From Celoporthe dispersa (Eukaryota > Ascomycota > Sordariomycetes > Diaporthales > Cryphonectriaceae), in the NCBI GenBank assembly GCA_016584495.1, contig WAID01000012.1:1178001-1242000 (forward strand): DNA of 64,000 nucleotides, written 5' to 3'. The position numbers and the translations under genes are program-made. Positions 48,884 through 60,403 of this stretch are shown in pieces. The stretch's first letter is position 1, and the number at the start of each line of letters is the position of its first letter. The notes under the pieces are model-generated. The model was not told the origin of the DNA and made no database searches. It saw only the letters and a program-made list of their open reading frames with translations.

Positions 48884-49651
48884 CTTTACTGATACAGGCA
48901 AGTGTAGCGGTTTCTCAGGTCTGGTTATGGATAAGAGAGAGAGGCTGGTGGGCTGGTTGGAAAATAAGCTGGCCACTTGCTTGGTCATTTGGAGTGTGCA
49001 TTGAAAGTGTACAGGTGTGCACTGGAGCTCTCTCTCTATCTGTAGTGTGTCAGCTTGGGCAGGTTTGCCGCTATAGCAGTCAAGTCTACAGTGGGTTGGA
49101 GATGGACCACAGTGGACGATGCTGTGCAGCCGGGCTGGGGCCTGGGTGGGCCGGGCCATCTTGTCTGCCATGCAGCAAACTCGGGTAGGCCTAGCCTGGG
49201 CAGGCATTGCTGGTCGACCCTCAGCATGCCCTACTCGGACAAACCTTCACCTTCGGCCATGGAAAACAACAAACGATATAAAACCCCACCAGTTGACGAT
49301 GTCTTGACATACTTTTTTTTTTTGAATAACAATAACATTGCTAACCTCACGGCATACTTTCGCGTTCCTTCTCTTCTCCAAATCTACATCTTTACTCTCC
49401 AGCATGCGTCTCAACATTTTTGATCAACCACCCTTGGTGACCAGGTCCGGAGTTATCACGAGGGCGCATTTCGGAGAATTATCATCATCGCCTCGCATTG
49501 CTGTTGACATCCTACTCAACAGACAGCTCTCATAGTCCCACGGAGAGCCCCTGCCCCTGAGGCCCGGTCCCTGGCTTCAGCCACAACAGCACCAAGCTGA
49601 CAGCCCTCCTCAACAGAACAAGAACTTGTGCCATCGGAAATACAGCACACA
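48884..49651. other. Divergent promoter region
   Basis: This region separates the PAC4-like gene (-) from the N2227 methyltransferase (+). It contains a T run near 49312-49323. No gene is supported. Confidence 0.55.
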
Positions 49652-51095
49652 ATGGCCACTCAGCAGGAGCTCACTGACGAGAATGCCTGGCAGGGCATTG
49701 ACAAGACTGTTGATGACCCAGAGGAGGCCAGAGTCATGTTCTGTGCTCTTGACTCCTTCGTGTCAGTCAATACACATCCTACACACCTGCCATCCCAGCA
49801 CTGAGCTCATCTTTTTCCCTGCTCTCTCTTCCAGTTGAGATCAGCGTGAGGCTCTAGTCACCACTTATATCATGTACTTGCCAGTCTTGTAAATGCCCTC
49901 TCAGACGGGCATCCTCCACGCTCCATAGACCTCGCCTCTCCCCAGGACACTACTGACATCCCTACAGGCAGTACGGAAAGGTTGCCCATTTCAACTGCAC
50001 CCATCTGCGCCGTCAGTCCTTCTACGCCCTGCCCGAGGCTCACTGGAAGATGCTCGCCGCTCCCCTTTCAACTATCTCGAGACCCTGGACAAGGTCGACG
50101 CGGCTATTGACTCCAACGCCGAGCTTTCCCGGACCATCGCCAAGCACGGAATGCGGAGCTTCCAGGTCTACGAGCCTAACGAGGAGGGCGAGTTCCACAT
50201 GCCCGAGCAGTGGGTTGGCGTCGCTAAGTACGGCGACATCGACAAGGCGAGGAGCACCATTCGTCAGTTCTACCGTGACTGGTCTGCCGAGGGGGCCGAG
50301 GAGCGTGAGGCCAGCTACGGTCCCATCAAGCGTGCCATGGCCGCGGAGCGCGCCAGGAAGCCCGAGGTTGAGCATCTCAAGGTCCTCGTCCCGGGCGCCG
50401 GCCTGGCCCGACTCGTCTTCGATCTGACCCTAAGCGGCTACGATGCCGAGGGCAACGAGATCTCCTATCACCAGCTCATCGCCTCCTCCTATATCCTCAA
50501 CTTTGTCCAGTCCGCCGGCCAGCACACAATCTACCCGTGGGTCCACACCTTCTCCAACCACAACAGCCGCGAGCGCCATCTTCAGGGCTACAAGATCCCC
50601 GACATCCACCCTGCCACGGCCATGTCGGAAGCTCAGGGCGTCGGCTCCATGTCGATGTGCGCGGCGGACTTCTTGTGTCTGTATAGTGATGCGGAGCACA
50701 AGGACGCCTATGACGCCGTAGCCTCCGTCTTCTTCCTTGACACCGCACCTAACCTGATCCGCTACCTCGAGACCATCTACAGCTGCCTCAAGCCCGGCGG
50801 TGTTCTCATCAACATCGGCCCTCTCCTGTGGCACTTTGAGAACAATGCCCCAGGCAACCACGGTCACGACGATGACGGCGATGGCGAGCACGACGCCAAC
50901 AACTCGTCGGGGGTTGCAGATCCGGGCAGCTTCGAGCTGTCTGCAGACGAGGTGATAGCTCTCGTCAGCGGCGTCGGCTTTGTTGTCGAGAAGGTCGAGT
51001 CCAACATCAAGGCCCCGTACATCCAGGACCAGCAGTCAATGCTGCAGACGATCTACTACGCCACCTTCTGGGTGGCTCGCAAGCCCGCTGCCTGA
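49652..51095 (+). CDS. N2227-type (carnosine N-methyltransferase-like) methyltransferase (one apparent frameshift)
   Basis: Homologues methylate histidine-containing dipeptides or protein His residues (CARNMT1; yeast YNL092W). Exon 1 (49652-49761) starts MATQQELTDENAWQG. Exon 2 starts near 49968 with QYGKVAHFNCTHLRRQSFYA, the conserved N2227 entry. Core motifs are KVLVPGAGLARLVFDLTLSG (SAM motif I), GNEISYHQLIASSYILN, IYPWVHTFSNH, ASVFFLDTAPNLIRYLETIY and LKPGGVLINIGPLLWHFE, with a Tyr-rich C-terminus MLQTIYYATFWVARK. One C is missing in the run at 50062-50065; adding it gives LAAPPFNYLETLDKV. A Gly/His/Asp-rich insert (about 25 residues) follows the WHFE motif. The exact donor of the ~206-base intron is uncertain (GTGTCA or GTCAGT). 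The length is about 411 residues. SAM binding is well supported; the substrate is inferred from family. Confidence 0.9.
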
Positions 51096-51962
51096 GCCCG
51101 AGGGTCCAGAGGGAATCGCACAGCCCGACCAACAAGAGGCGGCGAACCGGTACTGATTGTCATTCCTGGACCGGAAAAGTCAAGAAATAGTGTTGGTGAG
51201 GAGATGACCACCTCGCTTGACTTTTGTATGGCCCATGTTGTTCACAGCCTGCACCTGCACCGAAAAGAATTGGTCATCGACCGCATCAGGGCCTAATGGA
51301 ACTTGGTTGCAGCCTAGAGCGACTCAGAGCCGTGACAGGGCAAAACTGTGCAGGATGTTTTGTTTTATCGAGATGATGATGGCGAACGGTCTGCCCTCGA
51401 AGTGACCCACGAAGAAATCAATGCGACACGAACCTGTTCACCTGTCGACCCAGGGGTACCGCTACTTGATTTTAGCAGCGAGTTGTGAGCCCTCGGTGAC
51501 TCGGAGCGTCTGGGTTGTACTGTCTTTGTTGGGGTTCTTCTGTTTCGAACTGATGTTGTCCCAGTCATCATCGGATAAAAGTTTAGGCCTTCGGTAATGG
51601 ACCAGGAGATGTTGGAATTGAACCTGGCCTACTGTGAAGGGCATACAAGGTTTTGATATTAGTCTGTACATTGGTTGAGCATTTTTCGGATGGATTCGAA
51701 TCTGCATACGATGGACGCATCGCATTGAAGGGCATCCGCGGGTAGATGAGATGAGATCTGGGCTTCGGTACACAGCTAGAGGCCTTTTCTGTACGGAGCG
51801 AGAGCCTCCAAGGGCATACCGAGGCTTTATTTCATTCTTTCTTCTTCTTGTTTTGAAAATGAAGGACATGCATATTCCCAGGTACTCCTCTCGCAACACA
51901 CGTGCTCTGTCTTGATGATGTATACGGCTGTGGTCTGTCCATACTATACACACACACACACA

Positions 51963-52009
<47 letters not shown>

Positions 52010-52043
52010 CCCTCCTCCTACAGGTGCGAGTCCCCAGGAGCCA
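51096..52043. other. Convergent 3' spacer with compound microsatellite
   Basis: This spacer lies between the N2227 gene and the dehydrogenase stop. No coding sequence is supported. A (CA)n(CT)n repeat lies at its right end. Confidence 0.55.
51947..52009. repeat. (CA)n(CT)n(GT)n compound microsatellite
   Basis: About nine CA, nineteen CT and three GT units are contiguous, about 35 bases past the dehydrogenase stop codon and so within its 3' untranslated region. Confidence 0.92.
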
Positions 52044-52963
52044 TCAACTCCCCCTGCTCCACATGGCACCACCATCCACAACAACCGCCTCCCCGTTGAC
52101 GTGGCTCCCAGCCCTGCTACACAGGTACACCACCAACCCCGCAATATCCTCCGGCTTGCCTAGCCTCCGCATAGGATTAAGATCCGCAATCTTCTTCTGC
52201 CCCCGCTCAGCTCCAGCAGCCCCGTGCTCATCTTGGTCGGGAAGAATCCCGGGCAGATGCTATTCACCGTGATGTGCCGCGGTCCCAGCTCCAAGGCCAA
52301 GTTCCGACCCAGATGAATCACCCCGGCCTTGCTCGCCGAGTAGCCAAACGTAGCCTGCTTCCCCAGCGTGCTGACACCGAGCCCCGCGACAGAAGCGGTG
52401 ATCACAACCCGGCTCGGGTCCGCGAGCGAGGCGCGCGCCTGCAACAGGGGCGCAAACAGCCGCACCGTGTTGAACACAGCCCGCACGTTCAGGTCGAGGA
52501 TTTTGGCGATGGCGGCGTCGGGGTGCGTGTCGAAGGCCTCGCCCCACGTGGCGCCTGCGTTGGCGAGGAGGATGTCGACGTGGTCTGTGTGGCGGCGCAC
52601 GCCGTCGACCAGGGCCTTGACACCGGCCTCGGTCGCGCTGTCGGCGGGCACGGGGATGGCGAGACTGCCTGGCGGGAGGTTGGGGAGGGCGTTGAGGGTC
52701 TTGGCGGCTTCCTCGCAGGCTTTGGCCTTGCGGGAGGAGATGAAGACCTTGGTGCAGCCTGCTTGGAGGAGGCTATTTTTTTAAGGGGAGGGGTTTGTTA
52801 GCTGATTGGTCTGGTCAGAGCTCATCTGTGTTTAGTTCTCCAGCTTGATGACTTACGCCGAGGCAGCTGTCAGGCCGAGTCCTCGCGAGCCGCCAGTGAC
52901 GACGGCGACTTTTCCCTTGAGGCTGAAGAGGGAGGAGAAGTCCTCGATCTTGTGGTCCTCCAT
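52044..52963 (-). CDS. Short-chain dehydrogenase/reductase (one apparent frameshift)
   Basis: This is a classical SDR of about 278 residues. Cofactor motif TGGSRGLG is at residues 23-30, following KGKVAVV. LLANAGATWG carries the NAG motif. Catalytic Ser is in VVITASVAGLG, and YSASK holds the Tyr and Lys, followed by ITVNSICPGFFPTKM. The C-terminus is GLVVYLCSRAGSHVNGE then VVVDGGAMWSRGS. Exon 1 is 52963-52857 and exon 2 52772-52044; the 84-base intron runs from GTAAGT to AATAG. One G is missing in the run at 52200-52204; restoring it gives LSGGQKKIADLNPMRRLGKP. SRGLG after TGG and RK in the second strand (FISSRKAKA) suggest NADP(H). It resembles 3-oxoacyl-ACP reductase/RhlG-like SDRs; the substrate is not deducible. 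Confidence 0.9.
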
Positions 52964-54123
52964 GTTGCCGAATGTGTGGTCTATAAGCTGCAATCCACAC
53001 TCGAATGAATGCCTTGCTTCATGCTTGTTGTGTCGGTCAGCCTCATGAACGCGTATTGTCTCTAGTCTGGTATGAGAATCTCGGAAAATGAAGGGGACTC
53101 ACTGGAGAGAGATGCGCCAGGGGATGGCTGATGAAGACAAAAGAAAAGAGGGCACCAGACGAAAATGGGTCTGCCTTGCTTAAATCGTTCTTCCGCAGGA
53201 GAAGGAGAGAACGTGCGAGGTGGTTCCCCGGACCGGGGTGGAGCACCTCTCTGGCGGATTTGCGGGGAGGGAACAACAAGCCGAGGCTCGGTCGATCCGC
53301 CGCGCAAGGATATAGCAGCTGGCTTCTGGGGAGGGAGAGCGATGATGATACGATCGTACTAGCTAGTAGCATCTCCTCGGACGGCGGCGTGTCTGGTGTC
53401 GAGAAGGAGATGGGTGGTCACTCGTAGGTAGGTCCTCTCCCTTGTCATCTCCTGGTGCTGCCGTGTTCTGGACTCAATTCGCCGTCTGTGTCTTGGCTTT
53501 GTTGGTCACAGCCAAGAATAAAGTCTTGCGATATACTCACCTGAGGCAAAGAATCATGGTCCAAGGCCCAGAGGATAGGACGACCATGCTGGGAAGAACG
53601 CGTCAGACTTCCTTTTCTTTTCTTGAGTGCAGGCCAGGGCGTGGTGGGACTGGCTGGCTGGCTTTGCACGTTCACGATAGGATCGCGTAGGCTGACTAGG
53701 TATCGGATTCATCTGAACTGGAAGAAGGGTAGGAAATTGCCTCAATTAATGGCGAAAAGAAACACACCGGGTGGTCGAGAGATGAGGCTCAAAAGATCCT
53801 TACGTGTTGGCTCTGAGCCACTCTCATGGCCCCCGACCGTGATAGGCTAGGCTGCGTTCACATGAGGCCATCAGCTAGACTTCTCACTCATGGTCGGGAT
53901 CTGACAACACCCCTCTCTTTTTGTTTTGCCCTCAATACTCCGTGCTTTGATATGCGATCTGTGCGCAGTGGATATCTCTCCCTGTTTCCCTTTGCCCTTG
54001 CTCTTCAAATGCTCAAGTCAATAGTAATACAATGAAATTTTCCATCATGAAATCGCCTTTCCGTCTTGCTTGTGCTCTTGCTGGCTCTGGAAGAAAAAAA
54101 GGGGCAAGAGTTCTCAAGCCAGC
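52964..54123. other. Intergenic region
   Basis: This region holds the promoter of the dehydrogenase and the 3' flank of the ubiquitin-domain gene. Short open frames lack domains. No gene is supported. Confidence 0.5.
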
Positions 54124-56378
54124 TCAAGACGCGGCAACAGGGTGCTGCTGCTCCTCACCGCCGTTCCCGCCAGGCGGGACATCACCGTTCTGCTGAGCTC
54201 CATCTGCGTCTCCAGCAGCGCTCTCTGCCTCCTGACCTGTGGCCGCCGAGGCAGAGGCCTCAGCAGCCGCACGCTCCTCCTCTTCGCGGCGTTCCTGTTC
54301 GGCTCGCTCGGCTGCCTCCTGCCGCTCTCGCTCTGCGCGTGCCTCAGCCTCGAGGCGCGCAATGTGCCGCTCGGCCACTCCCGGCAGGATACTGGCCAGA
54401 AGCAGGAGGCTGGCCCTCTCGACCCGGCGTATCTGGTCAAGCAGCCAGTGTGCGTTTTGTTCCCTGCGCTGCTCCACCAGCCGCGCAGCAGCTTGCGCCG
54501 GGTCCGGCTCGCCCTGGCGCTGCCCAGCCTGTTGGTCGGGGTTGTTGTTATTGCCCTCCTGAGCGGGCGGTGCGTTGTCCCTCCTCTCGGGGCCTGCAAA
54601 CGGGATCAGGCCCTCGACGTGCTGCCGTATGGGCTGGAACACATCATTCGCCATCCCGTTGAAGAGTCCCGTGTTGACGAGGAACACGGCTGTCGCCAGG
54701 AACATGATGATGAACCAGTGCGTCCAGCTGGTGTTTGCCGACGTGAACCACCACACGAACACCGCCAGCCTGATCAGCAGCCAGACGTGAGGCCACAGCG
54801 CGGCAAGCAGGGCCGCCGCCAGGTTACCTTCAGGATTGGCCGGATGTATGTGTGCTGCAGCAGCACCTGGGGCCAGCGGCTGGGCCCGTGCCTGCTGCTG
54901 GCCTACCGGGTGCTGGCCTGCTGGTTGCTGGCCCGCCGGTTGCTGTGCGGCGGCAGGTCCTTGGTAGGTATTGACGCGTATGTTGCCTTGTTGCGGTGCC
55001 TGCTGGGCTGGTGCCGAGCCGCCAGGCTGGGGATGGGCAGGAGCTTGGGACTGTTGGGATCCCTGGACGACGCGCGGCGGCGGCAGCGGGTACCAAGACG
55101 GATAGTACGTGGGCATCGCGGTGTAGGTAGGGTGGTGGGCACGCGGGTTAGGTGTGTAGTACAGCTCTGTAGGACCGTTCAGGAGCAGTCCCAGAGGCCC
55201 CTGGGGAGAGTTGAGGAGGTACACCTCGAGCTGGCTCGGGGCCGGCACCCCGTTTGCTTGTGCCGAGGAGGTCTCGTTGCTCGGCGTTCTCGTGGTCTCA
55301 GGTGTAGCTGTCCTGCTGTGGGGGCCGCAGAGGCAGGTCTCCAGGGCACGGTGAAGCCAGGTGTCTGGACAGGCGGCGGGTGGCCGTTCCGGTGCAGATA
55401 GTGCATGCGCTGCAGGTGCGCCATCGTGGTCTGTTGTGCATTTCTGTGCGCGGCTTCGGCCATGGTTCCGCTCAGCATCGTCGTCGCCTGGGGACCATCA
55501 GCAGCTCTGAGAATGGCTCTGACATCATCTGCTGTAAAGGAAAAGCCAACGCCTAACGCGCCTGCATTGCCCGGCTGCGAGTTTGGCCGAGGTGTAGGGT
55601 GGACATGGCCGTCGGGGCCGATGTGTGCCGCGTTCTGCGTCGCAAGGCGGTAAGCGTCACCGTTGGGTGCGACAGCAGCGCCTCCTCGAGGCTGCGGGAT
55701 GCTGGCCGTCTGGCTACCTCTCGCCTGATCTAGCGGGGTCGCACCCATCCGTGGCTGCACCTGGTTCACGTACTCCTGAAGCCTCTGGTGCTGGTGAAGC
55801 CTTGACGGGTTGGGCTGGTTCGCTTGCAGCCCCTGGGGCCACATCATTTGCGGGCGATGATAATTCTGGCCGCCTTGTACATTGGGGTGCGGGATGGTCT
55901 GTGAGGGAGGGCGGGCGAGCGATGCGTCCTGACCAGGAGGCGCGGTGGAGGGGCCTGGGGGTGCCATGATTCTGGGCTTGATTGATGACCAGGTGTACGA
56001 CAAACTGGTCGGTATCGCGGATCTACCGCGGCGAAGTGCGTCAGCAAGAGGGCCTGCCCGGAGAGAGAGGGGGACGAGACGGGGTCAGGACGACTCACAC
56101 GCTGCTCGCCCAGCACCTGGAGAAAGGTATCCTGCTCCCTGCCCAGCAGTTTCCCTGGTGTATCAGGCGCTGCTGCTCGTTTGTCGGCCTTGACTCCAGA
56201 GCATCCCGGATCTTCTCCTTGAGCTCTGCAACGGTCGTTGAGGCCGGAAGACCGGGGAATTTGAGAGGCTCGTCCACGCTTGGAGAGGGCGAGACGATAG
56301 AGAGGTTGACAGAGAGCTCCTCTGGGGAGGAGGAGGAGGGGAGGAAGCTGCCGACGAGGACCCCGTCTCGTCAGCCAT
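54124..56378 (-). CDS. Ubiquitin-like-domain membrane protein, HERP/Usa1-like (four apparent frame changes)
   Basis: The N-terminus is a ubiquitin-like domain: LSVNLSIVSPSPSVDEPLKF, then TVAELKEKIRDALESRP, QQRLIHQGKLLGREQDTFLQ and VLGEQRIRDTDQFVVHLVIN. A Pro/Gln/Asn-rich region follows, with a conserved island GFSFTADDVRAILRAAD. Two adjacent membrane segments come next (ALWPHVWLLIRLAVFVWWF and WFIIMFLATAVFLVNTGLF). The cytosolic tail is highly charged Glu/Arg/Ala and probably a coiled coil. This order matches HERP and yeast Usa1, scaffolds of the Hrd1 ER-associated degradation complex. The intron is 56098-56023 (76 bases, GTGAGT to GGTAG). Bases are missing near 56361, 56150 and 55320, and a +1-type change lies near 55957. 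The corrected length is about 726 residues. The start is MADETG at 56378. Confidence 0.82.
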
Positions 56379-57399
56379 GGCAGAACAGAGGAGAGGTGCA
56401 CGGTTTCGAGTGGCTAGGTCAAGCTGAGATGACGTTGCATGTACTCTGTTGAACGAGTGACAACTCCGGCGTCCCCTTTTTCTTGTCGTGGGGAGTTGAG
56501 GAGGAGGAGGAGGAGGTTTGGTTGAGATCCAGCAAGTGTCAGGTGCAAACGACTGGTTACATGTTTACGAGATCTGCTTGAAGGGCGTGTTTTGAGAAAA
56601 CAAAGACACCACCCTCAAATGTTACGCACGGTGGGTACTTGTATGGTGGAAACGAGACGCTATTCAACAAGCTGCAGTGCCTGCCACGGCGATCAGGCCA
56701 GGTAAGCTACATTCCAGGGCGTGGGTGCTAGGGGCTTCCAGAGGTGGGGGCCCGGGGATGGAGCAGCCCGCAGGCGGGCCAGGGTCAGCTCAGGTACCAA
56801 CCGTACCACGGCTTGCACGGCAAGGACGTACTCAGGAACCCCTGATACCACCCAATCAAGACCCTACCTACCCTTCAGCCCCTCACCATGAGTGAAACTA
56901 TCCTGGGCTGCTTTCCCAGCTCCCCAAGGTTAGCACCTCTTCCATCTGGCAGTGTCTCCTCTGCTTGTCAATATGGGAGCATCTACTTAGCATAGTTTCT
57001 CTCTCCGTGTCCCGCTGGCCAGGCCCCTAAGCCCGGGCCCGGAGTGCTGGGGCCGAGGTTAGCAGTTGGCCAGGCGAGAAGCCATAGCTTTGCCAAAGAC
57101 GTCATAGCTACCACATCCAAACGCAGCACGCAGTAGAGTTAAACCTGATCCTGTTATGACTGCCACACACCACCCTGCACGCACTGCCCGTCGACAGAGA
57201 CTACATCAGATCTCAGAGTACGCGTTCCGGCAAGATCGGAATCAATTGAATTCTCACCGCATTGCCGACCCCTGGATCATGCGATGGGCCGATGGGTCTC
57301 TTGATCTGCCGATATCGATAAGCCTCCATCACAAGGGAAATTTTCCAACCCACACAGCCGACTCCCATCTCCTCGAGGACCCAGCTCCGCGCTGAGCCC
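56379..57399. other. Divergent promoter region
   Basis: This 1-kb region lies between the HERP-like gene (-) and phosphatidylserine decarboxylase (+). No gene is supported. A run of GAG repeats near 56500-56515 is the only simple repeat. Confidence 0.5.
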
Positions 57400-59120
57400 A
57401 TGATGGCTTCCATGTCCAGGCTCGGCAGCAGCCTCGTGCGAAGCGCGCTCCTCGATGAGTCTCCTACCGCCCTCCGCTGTCCAACCTGTCTACAGCGACA
57501 GGTCCTCTTCCAGGCAGGGCGGCCGAGACAGCCTCCCCTCCCAGACCGCCGGCCAACAGCAGCTGACTGCCCACGGCGGCGGCGGCCGTCGCTTCTACTC
57601 CCAGCAGTCCCAGCACCGACCCAGGTTCTCGTCGCGATTGCGGATGGCATTGGGCAGGTCTCGGACTGAGTGGTACTTCATCCCCGTCGGGGTCGGCATA
57701 GGATTCCTGGGCCTGGTCCAGGGCTACAAGGTCTACACGAGGGAAAAGGAGCAGCAGGAGGAAGGGCAACAGCCAGCAGCAAGGCCAAAGAAGCGCCCAC
57801 GGATACGACCTGATGGGCCATGGCAGGTTCAGGTCATGTCCACGCTGCCGCTCAAGGCTTTGTCCAGGCTGTGGGGCAAGTTCAACGAGGTGGACATCCC
57901 CTACTACTTCCGTGTCCCTGGCTTCAAGCTCTACTCTTGGATATTCGGCGTCAAGTGAGTTCGCCCCCGTGCCGCTGTCTGGGCTCTGCTGGAACGCAAA
58001 CAACTAACGGTGGAGCAAAAGCCTCGGCGAGGTTTCTGAGCCCGACCTGCACGTCTATCCTAACCTGGCAGCCTTCTTCTACCGGACCCTCAAGCCTGGT
58101 GCCCGACCACTCCATCCCGACCCGAACGCCTTGCTATCACCCTCGGACGGAAAGGTGCTGCAGTTTGGACAGATACAAGGCAACGATATCGAGCAGGTGA
58201 AGGGCATGACATACAGCATCGACGCCCTCCTCGGCAAGAACACACCTACGCCCAGCCTGAGGTCCGGCATGAGCACACCGCTGACCGAGGACGGGACCCC
58301 AACCGAGGAGAAAGATGCCCAGAAGGATGCCGAGGTCGTCAAGCAGGACGAGGAGTTCGCCCGTGTCAACGGCATCCGCTACACCCTGCCCGGCCTCTTC
58401 TCCGGGGCGGCCATGTCCAAGAACAAAGACGGGCCCTCTGACCAGTCGACCGACGCATCCCCGGCCTCCGTCTCTGAGGTCCGCGCGGACCTCGCCCTCG
58501 GCGAGCGTCCCTGGTACGACCTCCTCTCCAAGGAGCACCCGACATCCCTCTACTACGCCGTCATCTACCTCGCGCCGGGCGACTACCACCGCTTCCACTC
58601 GCCCACGAACTGGGTCGTCGAGCGCAGGCGCCACTTCGCGGGCGAGCTGTACAGCGTGTCGCCCTACCTCCAGCGGACCCTCCCGGGCCTGTTCACGCTC
58701 AACGAGCGCGTGGTGCTCCTCGGCAGGTGGCGCTGGGGCTTCTTCTCCTTCGTCCCCGTCGGTGCGACCAACGTCGGCTCCATCAAGGTCAATTTCGACC
58801 GCGAGCTGAGGACCAACAGTCTCACCACCGACACCGCCGCCGACAGGGCTGCGGAGGAGGCCGCCGCGCGGGGCGAGCTATACACGGGCTTCTCGGAGGC
58901 GACGTACGAGATGGCTAGTCCTGTGCTGCAGGGTCACGCGCTGAGGAGGGGTGAGGAGATGGGCGGGTTCCAGCTGGGCAGCACCATCGTGCTGGTGTTC
59001 GAAGCGCCGCTGGGAAAGGAGGACGAGCAGGGGCGGATGCGCGGAGGTTGGAACTGGGGCGTGGAGAAGGGGTCCAAGGTCAAGATGGGCCAGGCCCTGG
59101 GGTGGGTGAGCGAGGAATAA
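57400..59120 (+). CDS. PSD1: Mitochondrial phosphatidylserine decarboxylase (one frame change in presequence region)
   Basis: The enzyme converts phosphatidylserine to phosphatidylethanolamine at the mitochondrial inner membrane. The start MMASMSRLGSSLVRSALL and the later RRFYSQQSQHRPRFSSRLRM form an Arg/Ser-rich presequence. A membrane segment follows (YFIPVGVGIGFLGLVQGY). Then come VPGFKLYSWIFGVNLGEVSE, FFYRTLKPGARPL, SPSDGKVL, the catalytic-His motif YHRFHSPTNW, and GGFQLGSTIVLVFEAP with the LGST self-cleavage site that makes the pyruvoyl group, about 50 residues from the end. A Ser/Thr/Glu/Asp-rich insert between SPSDGK and WYDLLSKEH is typical of filamentous fungi. The intron is 57955-58021 (67 bases, GTGAGT, CTAAC branch, AAAAG). 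Start and mature frames differ by one position between about 57500 and 57590 (two missing bases or one extra). The corrected length is about 551 residues. Confidence 0.93.
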
Positions 59121-60403
59121 AAGAGGTCGTCCGGGGACATACGAGAAGGGGAGGGAGGGGATAAGATAATTGCACCACCCCAGTTCTGGGGATCAATACA
59201 TAAGTTGGCTGCGTATTGATGGTACAGGAGGAGGCTGCTTGTAGAAAGGGTCGCCCATCGAGCGACATATCTACATATCGAGACCTCGCGATTTTTACTC
59301 GAGAATGGTGTTTAGTAGCCAATCCCTGCGAATACTAACCTTTTGAAAGCATCAATGATGGAGCACAGGCAATGTATGGAGACGATAATGGCCTTTTGGG
59401 CGCTGACTATCCCCTAGAACATCTCCAGGGCAAGAGTCAGCTTCGCGATGTCTTCACTATCTAGTCACTTTGCCACTGCCCGAGGGATTGTCGGAAGAGA
59501 TCCAAGGGAATTCCATGCAAGATGTAGTGGCTAGACAAGTTCGTGAGTTTACAGGAGTCGCCACGTCGAAGTAGAAATTTTGGATCCTCTGCAGGTTGTC
59601 GCTGCTTGGCCTGTTTCTACCGCTCCCTCGTCTCCTCATTCACGATCCCAGGCGCCAACGAACCACTTCTTGTGTCCAGTGTTCGGTGTCACCTGTAAGT
59701 AGGAAGGAGATTTCCAAGTTGATACTACCATAATGATTGCGCCAGAAGCTGGCCAAGCGTGGACATTGTGGTGGGATCGCGGACGCGATGCTCAAGCCTT
59801 CTCCGGAGTGCAGCACACCCAAGTCCTCTCAATTCCCAACAGAGGTAATGTCGTGACAACAATCGACCTTTTCGAGGATCTGTCCATCTTGATCTCACAT
59901 ACCTGTTTATGTGCTGCTATGACGAATGGCCTGCAGTATCCGTGAGGGACGCACAGTAGCGACGACACCTAACAAGCACGCCAGATTCGAAGGGATTCGG
60001 TCAATTCTATTTAGGGATCCTTGGTAGGTGCTGGCGGAGTCTGCGTCTCTCCTCCAGTAAAACCGAAAAGAATAGCAGGAAGGTATGGGCAAGGGTGTGG
60101 GAAGTGAGAGTGGTCAGTTCACGGAACACATGGACAGCTGGTCACTTAATCTCCTTCCACCTTCTTCTTCCATGTAGGCAGCACCCTAACGCCTTCCTCG
60201 CCCCATTTCCAGGCATTCCACCTCTGTTATTTTTTGAAGCTGCTCCATGAACTCCAGTTTTTCACTTTTCTTCTTCTCTTCATCATCTTTGACACGTTCA
60301 TTCAGACTTCCAACATCAGCCACTTCCACTCTTTTGTTTTCAACCTCCTCACAGGCAACCCTTCCATACATATAGCCTGATTCGCAGGGTCACTACAAGA
60401 AGC
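59121..60403. other. Intergenic region
   Basis: This is the 3' flank of PSD1 and the promoter of the next gene, with a C/T-rich leader at 60180-60360. One minus-strand open frame (60371-60186) is discussed under findings. No gene is confidently supported. Confidence 0.5.
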
